Shown here: positions 8,268 to 15,404 of the stretch, in pieces
Layout of the letters: each line of letters opens with the position of its first letter
Position numbering within the stretch: position 1 is the first letter of the stretch
Assembly (NCBI RefSeq): GCF_000420025.1
Contig: NZ_ATUD01000007.1
Coordinates: 186,001 to 250,000 of the forward strand
Source of the DNA: Patulibacter americanus DSM 16676
Lineage (GTDB): Bacteria > Actinomycetota > Thermoleophilia > Solirubrobacterales > Solirubrobacteraceae
Direction: 5' to 3'
DNA length: 64,000 bases
Position numbers and translations under genes: made by a program
Notes under the pieces: generated by a model
What the model was told of the DNA's origin: nothing
What the model saw: the letters and a program-made list of their open reading frames with translations, nothing else
Database searches by the model: none

Positions 8268-10031
8268 ATGCCCTCCCCGTCGCACCACCTGCTCGCCGTC
8301 GCCCGGGGCGACGCGCGCCCGGACCTCGTGATCCGCGGCGCCCGCGTCTTCTCGAGCTTCACGAAGGAGTGGCTGCAGCTCGACGTGGCCATCGCCGACG
8401 GGCGCATCGCCGGGTTCGAGCCGCGGATCGACGACGAGACGCCCGTGATCGACGGGGCCGGGAAGTACCTCGTCCCGGGCTGGGTGGACGCCCACATGCA
8501 CATCGAGTCGTCCAAGCTGCTGCCCGTCGAGCTGGCCCGCACGGTCGTCCCCCGGGGAACGACGACGATCGTGGTCGACCCGCACGAGATCGCCGGCGTG
8601 CTGGGCACGGAGGGCGTCCGCTGGATGCTCGACGCCTGCGACGGCCTGCCCCTGTCCGTCCACGCGATGCTGCCCTCGACGATCCCCGCCAGCGACCTCG
8701 AGTCGCCCCGCGGGCCGCTCGACGCCGACGCGCTGCGCGAGCTCCTCACGCATCCGCGGATGAACGGCGTCGGCGAGATGATGAACGCGCCCGGCGTCGC
8801 CCACGGCGACGCCCACGCGCTGGCGGTCCTCGAGCTCGTCGAAGGCGCCGCCCGCGTCGACGGCCACGCCCCCGGCGTCACGGGCGCGATGCTCGACGCC
8901 TACCTCGCCGCGGGCGTCGCCACGGACCACGAGGCGACCACGCTGGAGGAGGCGTACGAGAAGCGCCGCAAGGGCGCGTGGGTGCTGCTGCGCGAGGCCA
9001 GCAACGCGCGCAACCTCAAGGATCTGCTCCCCCTGGTGCGCGAGCACGGCCCGGAGCACTGCGCGTTCTGCACGGACGACCGCGAGCCCGGCGACCTGCT
9101 CGAGCAGGGCCACATCGACCTGATGGTCCGCACCGCGGTGGCGGAGGGCGTGAGCCCCGAGGACGCGATCCTGCTGGCGTCGCTGCACGGCGCGCGCTGC
9201 CACGGGCTGGACCGCGTCGGCGCGATCGCCCCGGGCTGGGCCGCCGACCTGCAGCTCGTCGACGACCTCGTCGACTTCGGCCCCTCCCTCGTGCTCCACG
9301 CCGGCCGCGTCGTCGCCCGCGACGGCCGCCCGGTCCGCGAGGCCGAGCACGTGTGGCCGCAGGAGCCCATGCCGGGCAACCCGAACCCGACCCCGGAGTG
9401 GGTGCGCGGCACCGTGCGGTTGGCGCCGACGAGCCTGGACACGTTCGCGCTCCGCGCGCCGGGCGGCCGGGTCCGGGTCATCCGCGCGATCCCGGACCAG
9501 CTCCTGACGGGCGAGGACGTCGTCGAGCCGCTCGTGCGGGACGGCCTCGTGGTCGCCGACCCGGACCGCGACCTCGCGAAGATCGCGGTCATCGAGCGCC
9601 ACCACGCGACCGGCCGCACCGGCCTCGGCCTCGTCACGGGCTTCGGCCTGCGCTCCGGCGCGTTCGCCGGCACCGTCTCCCACGACGCCCACAACGTCAT
9701 CGCCGTGGGCACGCGCGACGAGGACCTGCTCGCGTGCGTCGAGCGGCTGCGCGAGCTGGGCGGCGGGCTCGTCGTCTGCGACGAGGGAAAGGTCATTGCC
9801 GAGATGCCGCTGCCCGTCGCGGGCCTGCTCTCGGACCGCCCCGCGCGCGACGTGCACGTGGAGCAGGAGCGGCTGGACGAGGCGCTGAGCGCCCGCGGCG
9901 TCACCCTCCCCTCCCCCTTCATGGCCCTGAGCTTCCTGGGTCTCTCCGTGATCCCGGACCTGAAGATCACGGACCGCGGGCTCGTCGACGCGGCGAACCT
10001 CCAGCCCGTGAGCTTCGGCGTCGACGAATAG
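8268..10031 (+). CDS. ade: Adenine deaminase
   Basis: Amidohydrolase that converts adenine to hypoxanthine and ammonia in purine salvage; 587 aa matches the Ade family. The metal-binding motif DAHMHIESS lies near residue 75. Then come DPHE, HAPGV, DHEAT and FCTDDRE, the ordered metal and catalytic motifs of Ade-type enzymes. The C-terminal beta domain contains GAIAPGWAADLQLVDD and the family end-region SHDAHN ... SDRPARDV. The ATG at 8268 follows CACCCT by 6 bases, a C-variant of the local -10. A longer upstream extension in the same frame runs through the tetR gene and is not coding. It may be the only gene in its transcript, as the following ORF is weak. Confidence 0.95.
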   Translation: MPSPSHHLLAVARGDARPDLVIRGARVFSSFTKEWLQLDVAIADGRIAGFEPRIDDETPVIDGAGKYLVPGWVDAHMHIESSKLLPVELARTVVPRGTTTIVVDPHEIAGVLGTEGVRWMLDACDGLPLSVHAMLPSTIPASDLESPRGPLDADALRELLTHPRMNGVGEMMNAPGVAHGDAHALAVLELVEGAARVDGHAPGVTGAMLDAYLAAGVATDHEATTLEEAYEKRRKGAWVLLREASNARNLKDLLPLVREHGPEHCAFCTDDREPGDLLEQGHIDLMVRTAVAEGVSPEDAILLASLHGARCHGLDRVGAIAPGWAADLQLVDDLVDFGPSLVLHAGRVVARDGRPVREAEHVWPQEPMPGNPNPTPEWVRGTVRLAPTSLDTFALRAPGGRVRVIRAIPDQLLTGEDVVEPLVRDGLVVADPDRDLAKIAVIERHHATGRTGLGLVTGFGLRSGAFAGTVSHDAHNVIAVGTRDEDLLACVERLRELGGGLVVCDEGKVIAEMPLPVAGLLSDRPARDVHVEQERLDEALSARGVTLPSPFMALSFLGLSVIPDLKITDRGLVDAANLQPVSFGVDE

Positions 10032-10079
10032 GCCACGCGCGGGGGTGCGGCCTGCGGCGCTCCGGCCGATAAGACGGCC

Positions 10080-10274
10080 ATGACCGCGCCCGCCGCTCTC
10101 CTGCACCCGTCCGCGCCGGCGCCCGCCCGCAACGTCGTCATCGACGTCGCCCGCCCAGCCGTCCGCCGCCCCGCCCCGCTCTCGCGCGGCGTGGCGATCG
10201 CCGACCTCATGAGCCTCGGCGCGACGGGCGAGGCGCTCGTCGTGCGCGACTTCCGGCCGGGACGAGGCGCCTGA
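10080..10274 (+). CDS. Small hypothetical protein
   Basis: 64 codons, 48 bases after ade. It is rich in Ala, Pro and Arg with a hydrophobic stretch VVIDVARPAV but no transmembrane segment and no recognised domain. Third positions are almost all G or C, but so are many random frames here, so codon bias is weak evidence. Neither a Shine-Dalgarno nor a strict TANNNT is seen in front of the ATG. A hairpin follows the stop. It could be a real short gene co-transcribed with ade or a chance ORF. Confidence 0.35.
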   Translation: MTAPAALLHPSAPAPARNVVIDVARPAVRRPAPLSRGVAIADLMSLGATGEALVVRDFRPGRGA

Positions 10275-10290
10275 GGGACGGATCCGCTCG

Positions 10291-10310
10291 GCCCGCGCCG
10301 CAGCGCGGGC
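10291..10310. terminator. Hairpin between convergent genes
   Basis: GCCCGCGC-CGCA-GCGCGGGC, a perfect 8-bp stem with a 4-base loop between the plus-strand ade side and the minus-strand propeller gene. No T-run follows on either side. Confidence 0.45.
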
Positions 10311-10328
10311 GGAGGCGCAGCGGGGTCT

Positions 10329-12125
10329 CTACCGCGCGCGCCGCAGCATCGTGAGCACCCGGGGGCTCTGGCCCGGCGCGGAGACGGTGACCCGCACGCG
10401 GTACGTCCCCCGCCCGATCATCCGGGGCAACCGGTGCACCACCGCGCCGCCCGCCCGCCGGGTCATCCGCACCGTCGCCACGCGGCGGTAGCGCGGCGAC
10501 GCCCCCCTTCGGGCGCCTCCGCTGGACGCCCGCCGACGGGCGAGCTCGACCCGCAAGGTCGCCGGCGCGCTCAGGTCAAACCGCAGGTAGCGCTGCGTCA
10601 GTCGGACGTCGCTCACCGTCGCCGGGCTGGCGGGCGGCGCCTTCGGGAGCACGACCGCCGGGGTCCCTGCGGCGGGACCGGTCGCCGGGGCGTCCACGAG
10701 GGGCCCGGGGAGCGACGGACCCGGCGGGAGCACCGGCGGCGCAGGCAGGATCGTCACCTCGCTCGCCGTCGTTGCCGACGGGCCGCCGTTGCGCAGGACG
10801 CGCCCGGTGTAGAGCACGCTCGTAGAGGTGCCGACGGCGTCCGTCACGGTCAGCCGCACCGTGTGCGCGCCCGGGGCGTCGTAGACGTGCTGCGGTGTGG
10901 GGCCGGCGTTCTCCGCCCGTCGGCCGTCACCGAAGTCCCAGTCGTACCGGACGACCGTCCCGTCGGGGTCGGTCGATGCCGTGGCGTCGAACGTCGTCGG
11001 AGCGCCGGCGGGGGCGGTGGCCGCCCGGAAGGCGGCTACGGGCGCCTGGTCGGGGACGACCGCGACGGCCCCGAGCGAGGCCGTCGTACCGATGCCCGTG
11101 TCGACCGCCGGGCGCCGCTTCGACGGCAGGCCGTCGGGACCGAGGGCGTAGCTGAACAGGCGGCGGCTCGACCAGTCCGTGAAGTACAGCGAGCGGCCGT
11201 CCGGGCTGATCGCCATGGAGTTGTTCGCGTTGCCGGTCAGCTCGTCGGCGCGCCCGACGAACACGGGCACGCCGTCGGCGGCGAGCCGGAACGTGAACAC
11301 GCCGAGGCTCGAGGCGGTGTAGAGGAACCGCCCGTCGGGGCTCAGCGCGAGGTCGTCCGCCGAGCCGTGCGTCCCGGCGTGGGGCGACGCCAGGTCGCGC
11401 ACGGATCCGTCGGCGGCGATCGCGTAGGCGTTCAGGTCCTCGTAGCCCGCCACGCCGTAGAGGAACCGTCCGTCGGCGGAGATGGCGAGCCGCTCGGCCG
11501 AGCGGCCCCGCAGCTCGTGGCCCGTGTCGGACAACCGCCCGTCGGCGCCGATGGCGAAGGTCGTCAGCTGTTGGTCGCCCACCCCGCGCGACTGGCTCAC
11601 GAACAGGAACCGCCCGTCGGGCGACACAACCATCGCGGCCGGTGTGGAGCGGCGCACGGAGTTGATCCGCGTCGCGACGCCGTCGTCACCGAGCCGGAGC
11701 GCGGTCACGCTCGAATCGTCCCAGTTCGACGTGAAGGCGAAGCGTCCGTCGGGGGAGTAGGCCTGCGCGCCCTCGAGGGCCGCCCCGGGCGGCGTCGCGT
11801 AGCCGTCGCCCGTCACCGAGAGGCGTCCGCCCGCGCCCACGTCGATCCGGCGCATCGGGTAGTTCGGCCCGCCGCTCACCCAGGCGTGGCGTCCGTCCGG
11901 GGCGGCCCATACCTCCTGGGTCGACGCCCGTCGGAAGTGCGCCGTCACGAGCGGGACGCGCGGGACCGGCGTGCCGTCGGGTGCCGTGGCGATCGAGGTG
12001 ACCTGCCCCCAGTCGCCGTCCCCGGCCACGAGGACCGTCCCTCCGAGCGCCGCGGTCGGCGCGGCGAGCGCGAGCCCGAGCACCCCCGCAGCGATGGACC
12101 ATGGCCGCCGGACACGCACACGCAT
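10329..12125 (-). CDS. Secreted beta-propeller protein with PKD domain
   Basis: 598 aa with a signal peptide (basic start, hydrophobic core, TAALGG near 24-29). Residues about 30-350 are repeated blades with SPDGRFLF/ISPDGRSLY motifs, the YVTN/lactonase-like seven-bladed propeller fold. A PKD domain follows (about 360-445), with TFDATASTDPDG and YDWDFGDG being diagnostic. After a Pro-rich linker the C-terminus is an Arg-rich beta domain ending in LRRAR. PKD and propeller domains usually mediate surface protein or carbohydrate contacts; no catalytic residues are evident. ATG 12125 has TAGGAT 6 bases upstream. It is transcribed alone, convergent with ade. Confidence 0.85.
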   Translation of the reverse strand: MRVRVRRPWSIAAGVLGLALAAPTAALGGTVLVAGDGDWGQVTSIATAPDGTPVPRVPLVTAHFRRASTQEVWAAPDGRHAWVSGGPNYPMRRIDVGAGGRLSVTGDGYATPPGAALEGAQAYSPDGRFAFTSNWDDSSVTALRLGDDGVATRINSVRRSTPAAMVVSPDGRFLFVSQSRGVGDQQLTTFAIGADGRLSDTGHELRGRSAERLAISADGRFLYGVAGYEDLNAYAIAADGSVRDLASPHAGTHGSADDLALSPDGRFLYTASSLGVFTFRLAADGVPVFVGRADELTGNANNSMAISPDGRSLYFTDWSSRRLFSYALGPDGLPSKRRPAVDTGIGTTASLGAVAVVPDQAPVAAFRAATAPAGAPTTFDATASTDPDGTVVRYDWDFGDGRRAENAGPTPQHVYDAPGAHTVRLTVTDAVGTSTSVLYTGRVLRNGGPSATTASEVTILPAPPVLPPGPSLPGPLVDAPATGPAAGTPAVVLPKAPPASPATVSDVRLTQRYLRFDLSAPATLRVELARRRASSGGARRGASPRYRRVATVRMTRRAGGAVVHRLPRMIGRGTYRVRVTVSAPGQSPRVLTMLRRAR

Positions 12126-12131
12126 GCGCGC

Positions 12132-12137
12132 ATCCTA
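12132..12137 (-). promoter_or_regulatory. -10 element TAGGAT of the propeller gene
   Basis: TAGGAT on the minus strand, 6 bases before ATG 12125; predicts a leaderless mRNA. Confidence 0.6.
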
Positions 12138-12227
12138 GGGGCGGCTGTCGGGCTGCGTGCGACCGTCTCGTGACCCTCGTGACGCCTCGGCCACGACGAC
12201 CGGCTGCCTCGGCCCGCCGGCGCGGGC

Positions 12228-12710
12228 TCAGCGCAGCAGCGACGGCTGCGGGACCCCCGCGTAGCCGTCCTCGCCCGGCCAGGTCCCCGCGCCGTCGGGC
12301 ACGAGCAGCTGCACGGCCTGGAACCCGCGGCGGCGATGCACCCACGAGGCGTAGGACAGCGGCCCCGCCTGGTGTTCGCGTGCGACGGCGACGAAGCGCA
12401 CGGGCGCACCGTCCAGGATGCCCTCGGCCACGGCGCCGGGCAGGAATCGCTCGCCCTGCTGCACGCGCAGCGCGGTGGCGGCGAGGATCTCCTGCGCGTG
12501 GGCGAACTCGCCGACGAGCACGAGCTCGGGGTGGTTGGCCGTGAGCCACAGGCCGGCGGTGTACGCGAACGGGACGCCGGTCAGCGGGGCGGGGTGCTCC
12601 CCCGCCCGCACGTGCACGGCGTGCCAGCCGTGCTCGAGGACGTCGGCGGCGAGGCGCCGCTCGAACTCGTCCGTGGGTTCGGGGACCGGCGGGTCGGCTC
12701 CGGGCTGCAT
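12228..12710 (-). CDS. DUF4262-like protein
   Basis: 160 aa from ATG 12710, chosen because the residues upstream (basic and Pro-rich) are translated promoter DNA. The pattern HGWHAVHVRAGEHPAPLTG, FAYTAGLWLTANHPELVLVG, then ARALRVQQGERF-like and FVAVAREHQAGPLSYASWVH matches the DUF4262 family. Members are common in actinobacteria and of unknown function; the conserved YTxGL and HPEL segments suggest one compact domain. It is divergent from the VOC-family gene across 97 bases. No membrane or export signal. Confidence 0.75.
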   Translation of the reverse strand: MQPGADPPVPEPTDEFERRLAADVLEHGWHAVHVRAGEHPAPLTGVPFAYTAGLWLTANHPELVLVGEFAHAQEILAATALRVQQGERFLPGAVAEGILDGAPVRFVAVAREHQAGPLSYASWVHRRRGFQAVQLLVPDGAGTWPGEDGYAGVPQPSLLR

Positions 12711-12807
12711 GGGGCGGAGTATCGGGCACGACGGCCGCGCCCGGCGGAGCGTCGGCACACGGCAGCCGCGTCGTTTCGCGCCGGGTCGGCGCGGGCACCG
12801 TCCTCCC

Positions 12808-13221
12808 ATGGACGTGAACGACGTCGTCGAGCTGACGCTGGAGACCGACGATCCCGAGGGCCTCGAGCGCTTCTACTGCACCGCGTTCGGGCTCGAGGTG
12901 CTGGCGCGGGAGGACGATCGCACCTGGCTCAAGCTCGGGGAGCGAACGCGGCTCGGGCTGTGGACGCCGGGCAAGAAGGAGTTCGACGACCAGGGCGGGC
13001 GCCACGTGCACTTCGCGATGTCGGCCGGCCCGCAGCGCCTGGACGCGATCCTGGGCCGGCTCCGCGACGAGCTGGGCGTCGAGGTCGAGGGCCCCATCGA
13101 GCACGACGGCGGGGACCGCTCGATCTACGTGCGCGACCCGGCGGGCAACCTCGTCGAGGTCTGGGACTACTTCGAGCGCGGGAAGGGCGCGCAGGAGGGC
13201 GCGGACGGGCTGGCCGCGTAG
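12808..13221 (+). CDS. VOC (glyoxalase/bleomycin-resistance) superfamily protein
   Basis: 137 aa, one paired beta-alpha-beta-beta-beta unit. It opens with VVELTLETDDPEGLERFYCTA and ends with SIYVRDPAGNLVEVWDY, the standard first and last strands of VOC proteins, where Glu of the final VEVWD is a usual metal ligand. HVHFAM in the middle supplies a His-containing strand. The substrate cannot be assigned; family members range from glyoxalases to extradiol dioxygenases and antibiotic-binding proteins. ATG 12808 has CACCGT 6 bases upstream, a C-initial variant of the local -10. Confidence 0.85.
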   Translation: MDVNDVVELTLETDDPEGLERFYCTAFGLEVLAREDDRTWLKLGERTRLGLWTPGKKEFDDQGGRHVHFAMSAGPQRLDAILGRLRDELGVEVEGPIEHDGGDRSIYVRDPAGNLVEVWDYFERGKGAQEGADGLAA

Positions 13222-13270
13222 GCGGTCGGCCTCGCCGGACCCGGCGGGGCGGTCCCGAGGCGAGGGCCCG

Positions 13271-13374
13271 CAGATCCACTCCCCCGGCGGACTCGGGTCC
13301 GCGGGGCGAAGGACCCTCAGATCCGCTCCCCTGGCGGACTCGGATCCGAGGGCTTCGCCCTCAGATCCGCTCCC
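13271..13374. repeat. Degenerate tandem repeat at the 3' end of the HNH-repeat gene
   Basis: A 31-bp element at 13271-13301 recurs at 13318-13348 with three mismatches. Its first part (CCCTCAGATCCGCTCCC) recurs again at 13358-13374, across the stop codon of the minus-strand gene. On the minus strand these copies repeat the gene's last codons (Glu-Arg-Ile-stop in copies 2 and 3). Periods are 47 and 44 bp. Confidence 0.75.
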
Positions 13375-14548
13375 GCCAGGCGACCGCCGCGCGGGCGACG
13401 TGCCAGAGCGCATCCCGCACCGCCGGAGTCCCACCGGAGCGCCGCGCCCGGGCGAGCCCGGCGATCGCCGCCCCCAGGGCCGCCGGGCCGGCCTCCCCGG
13501 TCGCGGCTCCCTCGCGGAGCGCCGCGACCTGCGCCGCGGACGGGCTGTCCGGCCGGTCCGCCGCGACGCGCTCCCGCAGCGACCGTTCCGCAACGGCCGC
13601 ACGGCGCTCCGCCGCCGCGGTCGCCCGCCGAGCCGCCGCGACCTCGGCCCGCGCCTCGCGGAGCGCCGGCGCCGCGACACCGCCTCGGGAACCGGACTCG
13701 ACCGGCGTGACGTCCGCGGCGTCGTCCGCCACGGTCCCCGCCGCCGGCCGGTCCGGCACGAGCTCGGCCAGCGCCTCGCCCTCCGCGATCGCCTCGTCCA
13801 GCCGCTCCCGCAGGTCGTCCCGGTCGGCGCGCAACGCGACCGAGGTCCGCTCCGCCGCCCCGAGCCGCAGCGCCATGGCCTCGACCTCGGCGCGAGCGTC
13901 CGCCGCCGCGCACGCCGTGACCGCCGCGTCCTCGCGGACACGGACGACCTCGCCGTCACGGCGCCGCAACGCGGCCTCCGCCCGGCGCAGCTCGGCCTCG
14001 ACCGACGCACGGGCCCGCGCGTCCGCCCCCGCCGACCGGCGGCGCGCAGCGTCGCGCTCCGCGGCCAGGGCCGTGGTGCGCGCCGTAGCGCGGTCCAGTC
14101 GGGCGGCGAGGGCGTCGGCGCGCCGGTCCGCGTCGCGGGCGGCGGCCAGCGCGGCGTCGAGCACCACGCGGACGTCCGGCGTCATCTGCACCCGGGCGGC
14201 CTGCGCGGGCACGACCTCTCGACGGCGCGGACCCGGCCGGCCCGGCTCGAAGCCCGCGGCGCGCACGGCAGCACCGAGCGACCCGTCGAACGGGCGCTTC
14301 GCGGCGTTCAGGGACGGCCAGGCCGTGCCGTCGGCGCGGCCGGCGCGGTAGCGCTCGACGCGCCACGTCTGGCCGGACCACTTCGCCGAGGACGGGTTGA
14401 GGTCGGCCGCACGCGGCGGCTCGTCGTATGTGGCGACCCATTCACGGATCGCCTCGATGATGGAGTCGCGGTCCCACGTGACCCGGCCGGCGTCCTTGAC
14501 GGACGTCGAGCACCGGATGGTGGCTCCCGCGACGGACGCGGGAGCCAT
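13361..14548 (-). CDS. Homing-endonuclease-associated repeat protein with long Ala/Arg coiled coil
   Basis: 395 aa. Residues about 25-105 form the homing-endonuclease-associated repeat seen in many actinobacterial HNH proteins: WDRDSIIEAIREWVATY, EPPRAADLNPS, WPSLNAAKRPFDGSLGAAVRAAGF. Such modules are thought to bind DNA. About 280 residues of Ala/Arg/Glu-rich heptad-like helix follow, with no catalytic HNH. It may be a DNA-tethering or structural protein rather than a nuclease. ATG 14548 is preceded by GGGAG at 7 bases, a proper Shine-Dalgarno, and a 40-residue ORF ends 13 bases upstream. The first codons fold into a 10-bp hairpin. The final codons are duplicated downstream. Confidence 0.75.
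   Translation of the reverse strand: MAPASVAGATIRCSTSVKDAGRVTWDRDSIIEAIREWVATYDEPPRAADLNPSSAKWSGQTWRVERYRAGRADGTAWPSLNAAKRPFDGSLGAAVRAAGFEPGRPGPRRREVVPAQAARVQMTPDVRVVLDAALAAARDADRRADALAARLDRATARTTALAAERDAARRRSAGADARARASVEAELRRAEAALRRRDGEVVRVREDAAVTACAAADARAEVEAMALRLGAAERTSVALRADRDDLRERLDEAIAEGEALAELVPDRPAAGTVADDAADVTPVESGSRGGVAAPALREARAEVAAARRATAAAERRAAVAERSLRERVAADRPDSPSAAQVAALREGAATGEAGPAALGAAIAGLARARRSGGTPAVRDALWHVARAAVAWRERI
14522..14546. other. Perfect 10-bp hairpin inside the first codons of the HNH-repeat gene
   Basis: GGCTCCCGCG-ACGGA-CGCGGGAGCC. It abuts the ATG at 14548, so in the mRNA it lies at codons 2-9 and could restrict ribosome loading. It is distinct from the GGGAG ribosome site just upstream of the ATG. 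Confidence 0.6.
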
Positions 14549-14561
14549 GAGAGGACTCCCG

Positions 14562-14684
14562 CTAGAGGCGGCGCTGGAACGCGTCGACCGGTCGCACACC
14601 CTGCCACGACACCGCGGGCTGACGCACCGGGAACGCCTTGGGGGCGCCGGTGGAGCTGAACCGGGTCGGGACGGGCAGGGACAT
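14562..14684 (-). CDS. 40-residue small protein or leader peptide ahead of the HNH-repeat gene
   Basis: A short ORF below normal gene-calling size, beginning MSLPVPTRFSSTGAPKAF and ending VDAFQRRL. Nearly all third positions are G or C. A TACGGT hexamer lies 8 bases before its ATG (14684), exactly the arrangement of the leaderless genes in this window. The TAG at 14562 leaves 13 bases to the next start, which has its own ribosome site. No signal peptide, membrane segment or known family. It could be a real small protein or a translated leader controlling the downstream gene. Confidence 0.55.
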   Translation of the reverse strand: MSLPVPTRFSSTGAPKAFPVRQPAVSWQGVRPVDAFQRRL

Positions 14685-14692
14685 CGACGGTG

Positions 14693-14698
14693 ACCGTA
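14693..14698 (-). promoter_or_regulatory. -10 element TACGGT of the 40-residue ORF/HNH-repeat operon
   Basis: TACGGT on the minus strand, 8 bases before ATG 14684. Confidence 0.5.
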
Positions 14699-14771
14699 GC
14701 GCTCGGCCCCCGCTCCCGCAACCCTGCGATACCGGGGGTCGAAGGGTTCGAATCCTCGGCCGGTACGGACC

Positions 14772-14777
14772 TAGACT
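14772..14777 (+). promoter_or_regulatory. -10 element TAGACT
   Basis: 7 bases before ATG 14785; leaderless arrangement that also decides the start. Confidence 0.6.
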
Positions 14778-14784
14778 GCCCGCC

Positions 14785-15258
14785 ATGCCCACCGGCGACC
14801 CCGACGGCCGAGCGCTGGACGCCCTCGATGCGGGCATGGCGCACCTCGCGCCGGTGCTCCTCCCCCACGGGTTCCGCCCGCGACCGCCGCACGGCGGCGC
14901 GAGCAGCGGCGGGGCGTTCGCCGCCGCCTCGTTCGTCCGTGCCGAGCGGCGGCTCGATCTCTCCATCCGCGGTGGGTCCCTCACCGTCGGCTACCACGTG
15001 GCCGGCGACGAGCTCGGTCATGCGGCCTATATGCGCGCGCTCCTCGGCCCGGCCGGCACCAACGCGTTCCCTGCCTACGCACACGACCTCGCCGGCGCCT
15101 TCGAGGCCCTGCGCCACGACCTCGAGCTCCATGCGACGGATTTCGTCTCCGGCGACGGCGCGGAGTTCCGACGGTGCTGCGTGGTCGCCCGGGCCGCCGA
15201 AGGGCGCAGCGGCTTCGCCCGGCTCGGCGACGCCGCCCGGGACCTCCGCGGCTCGTAG
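14785..15258 (+). CDS. Hypothetical protein, about 157 aa
   Basis: Start chosen at MPTGDPDG because TAGACT lies 7 bases upstream; a longer frame from 14638 would run through the promoter. No family recognised. The middle alternates short strands and turns (FVRAERRLDLSIRGGSLTVGYHVAG), as in a small alpha/beta fold, and a Cys pair (RRCCVV) occurs near the end. Not exported, not a membrane protein. It is divergent from the HNH-repeat operon and precedes rtcB on the same strand by 146 bases. TTCGAA/TTCGAG motifs resembling a tRNA T-arm flank it on both sides, but no tRNA can be folded. Confidence 0.6.
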   Translation: MPTGDPDGRALDALDAGMAHLAPVLLPHGFRPRPPHGGASSGGAFAAASFVRAERRLDLSIRGGSLTVGYHVAGDELGHAAYMRALLGPAGTNAFPAYAHDLAGAFEALRHDLELHATDFVSGDGAEFRRCCVVARAAEGRSGFARLGDAARDLRGS

Positions 15259-15404
15259 GCGGTGGTGGCGGGCGCACGGGCGGAGCCGCTCGCGAGCCAC
15301 GGGCCGGACGTTCGTCGCCTCCGCAGGACTCGAACCCCGGGCAGACCCGCGGCCCCCGCCGAGGCCGCCGCCTGTGGCCGTCCGCCACCGGGCATGCTGG
15401 CCCC

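Noticed and set aside
14741..14760. TTCGAA motif resembling a tRNA T-arm, with a similar inverted one near 15325-15345
   Set aside because: The 5-bp T-stem does not pair beyond three bases, and no acceptor, D or anticodon arms can be found around either.
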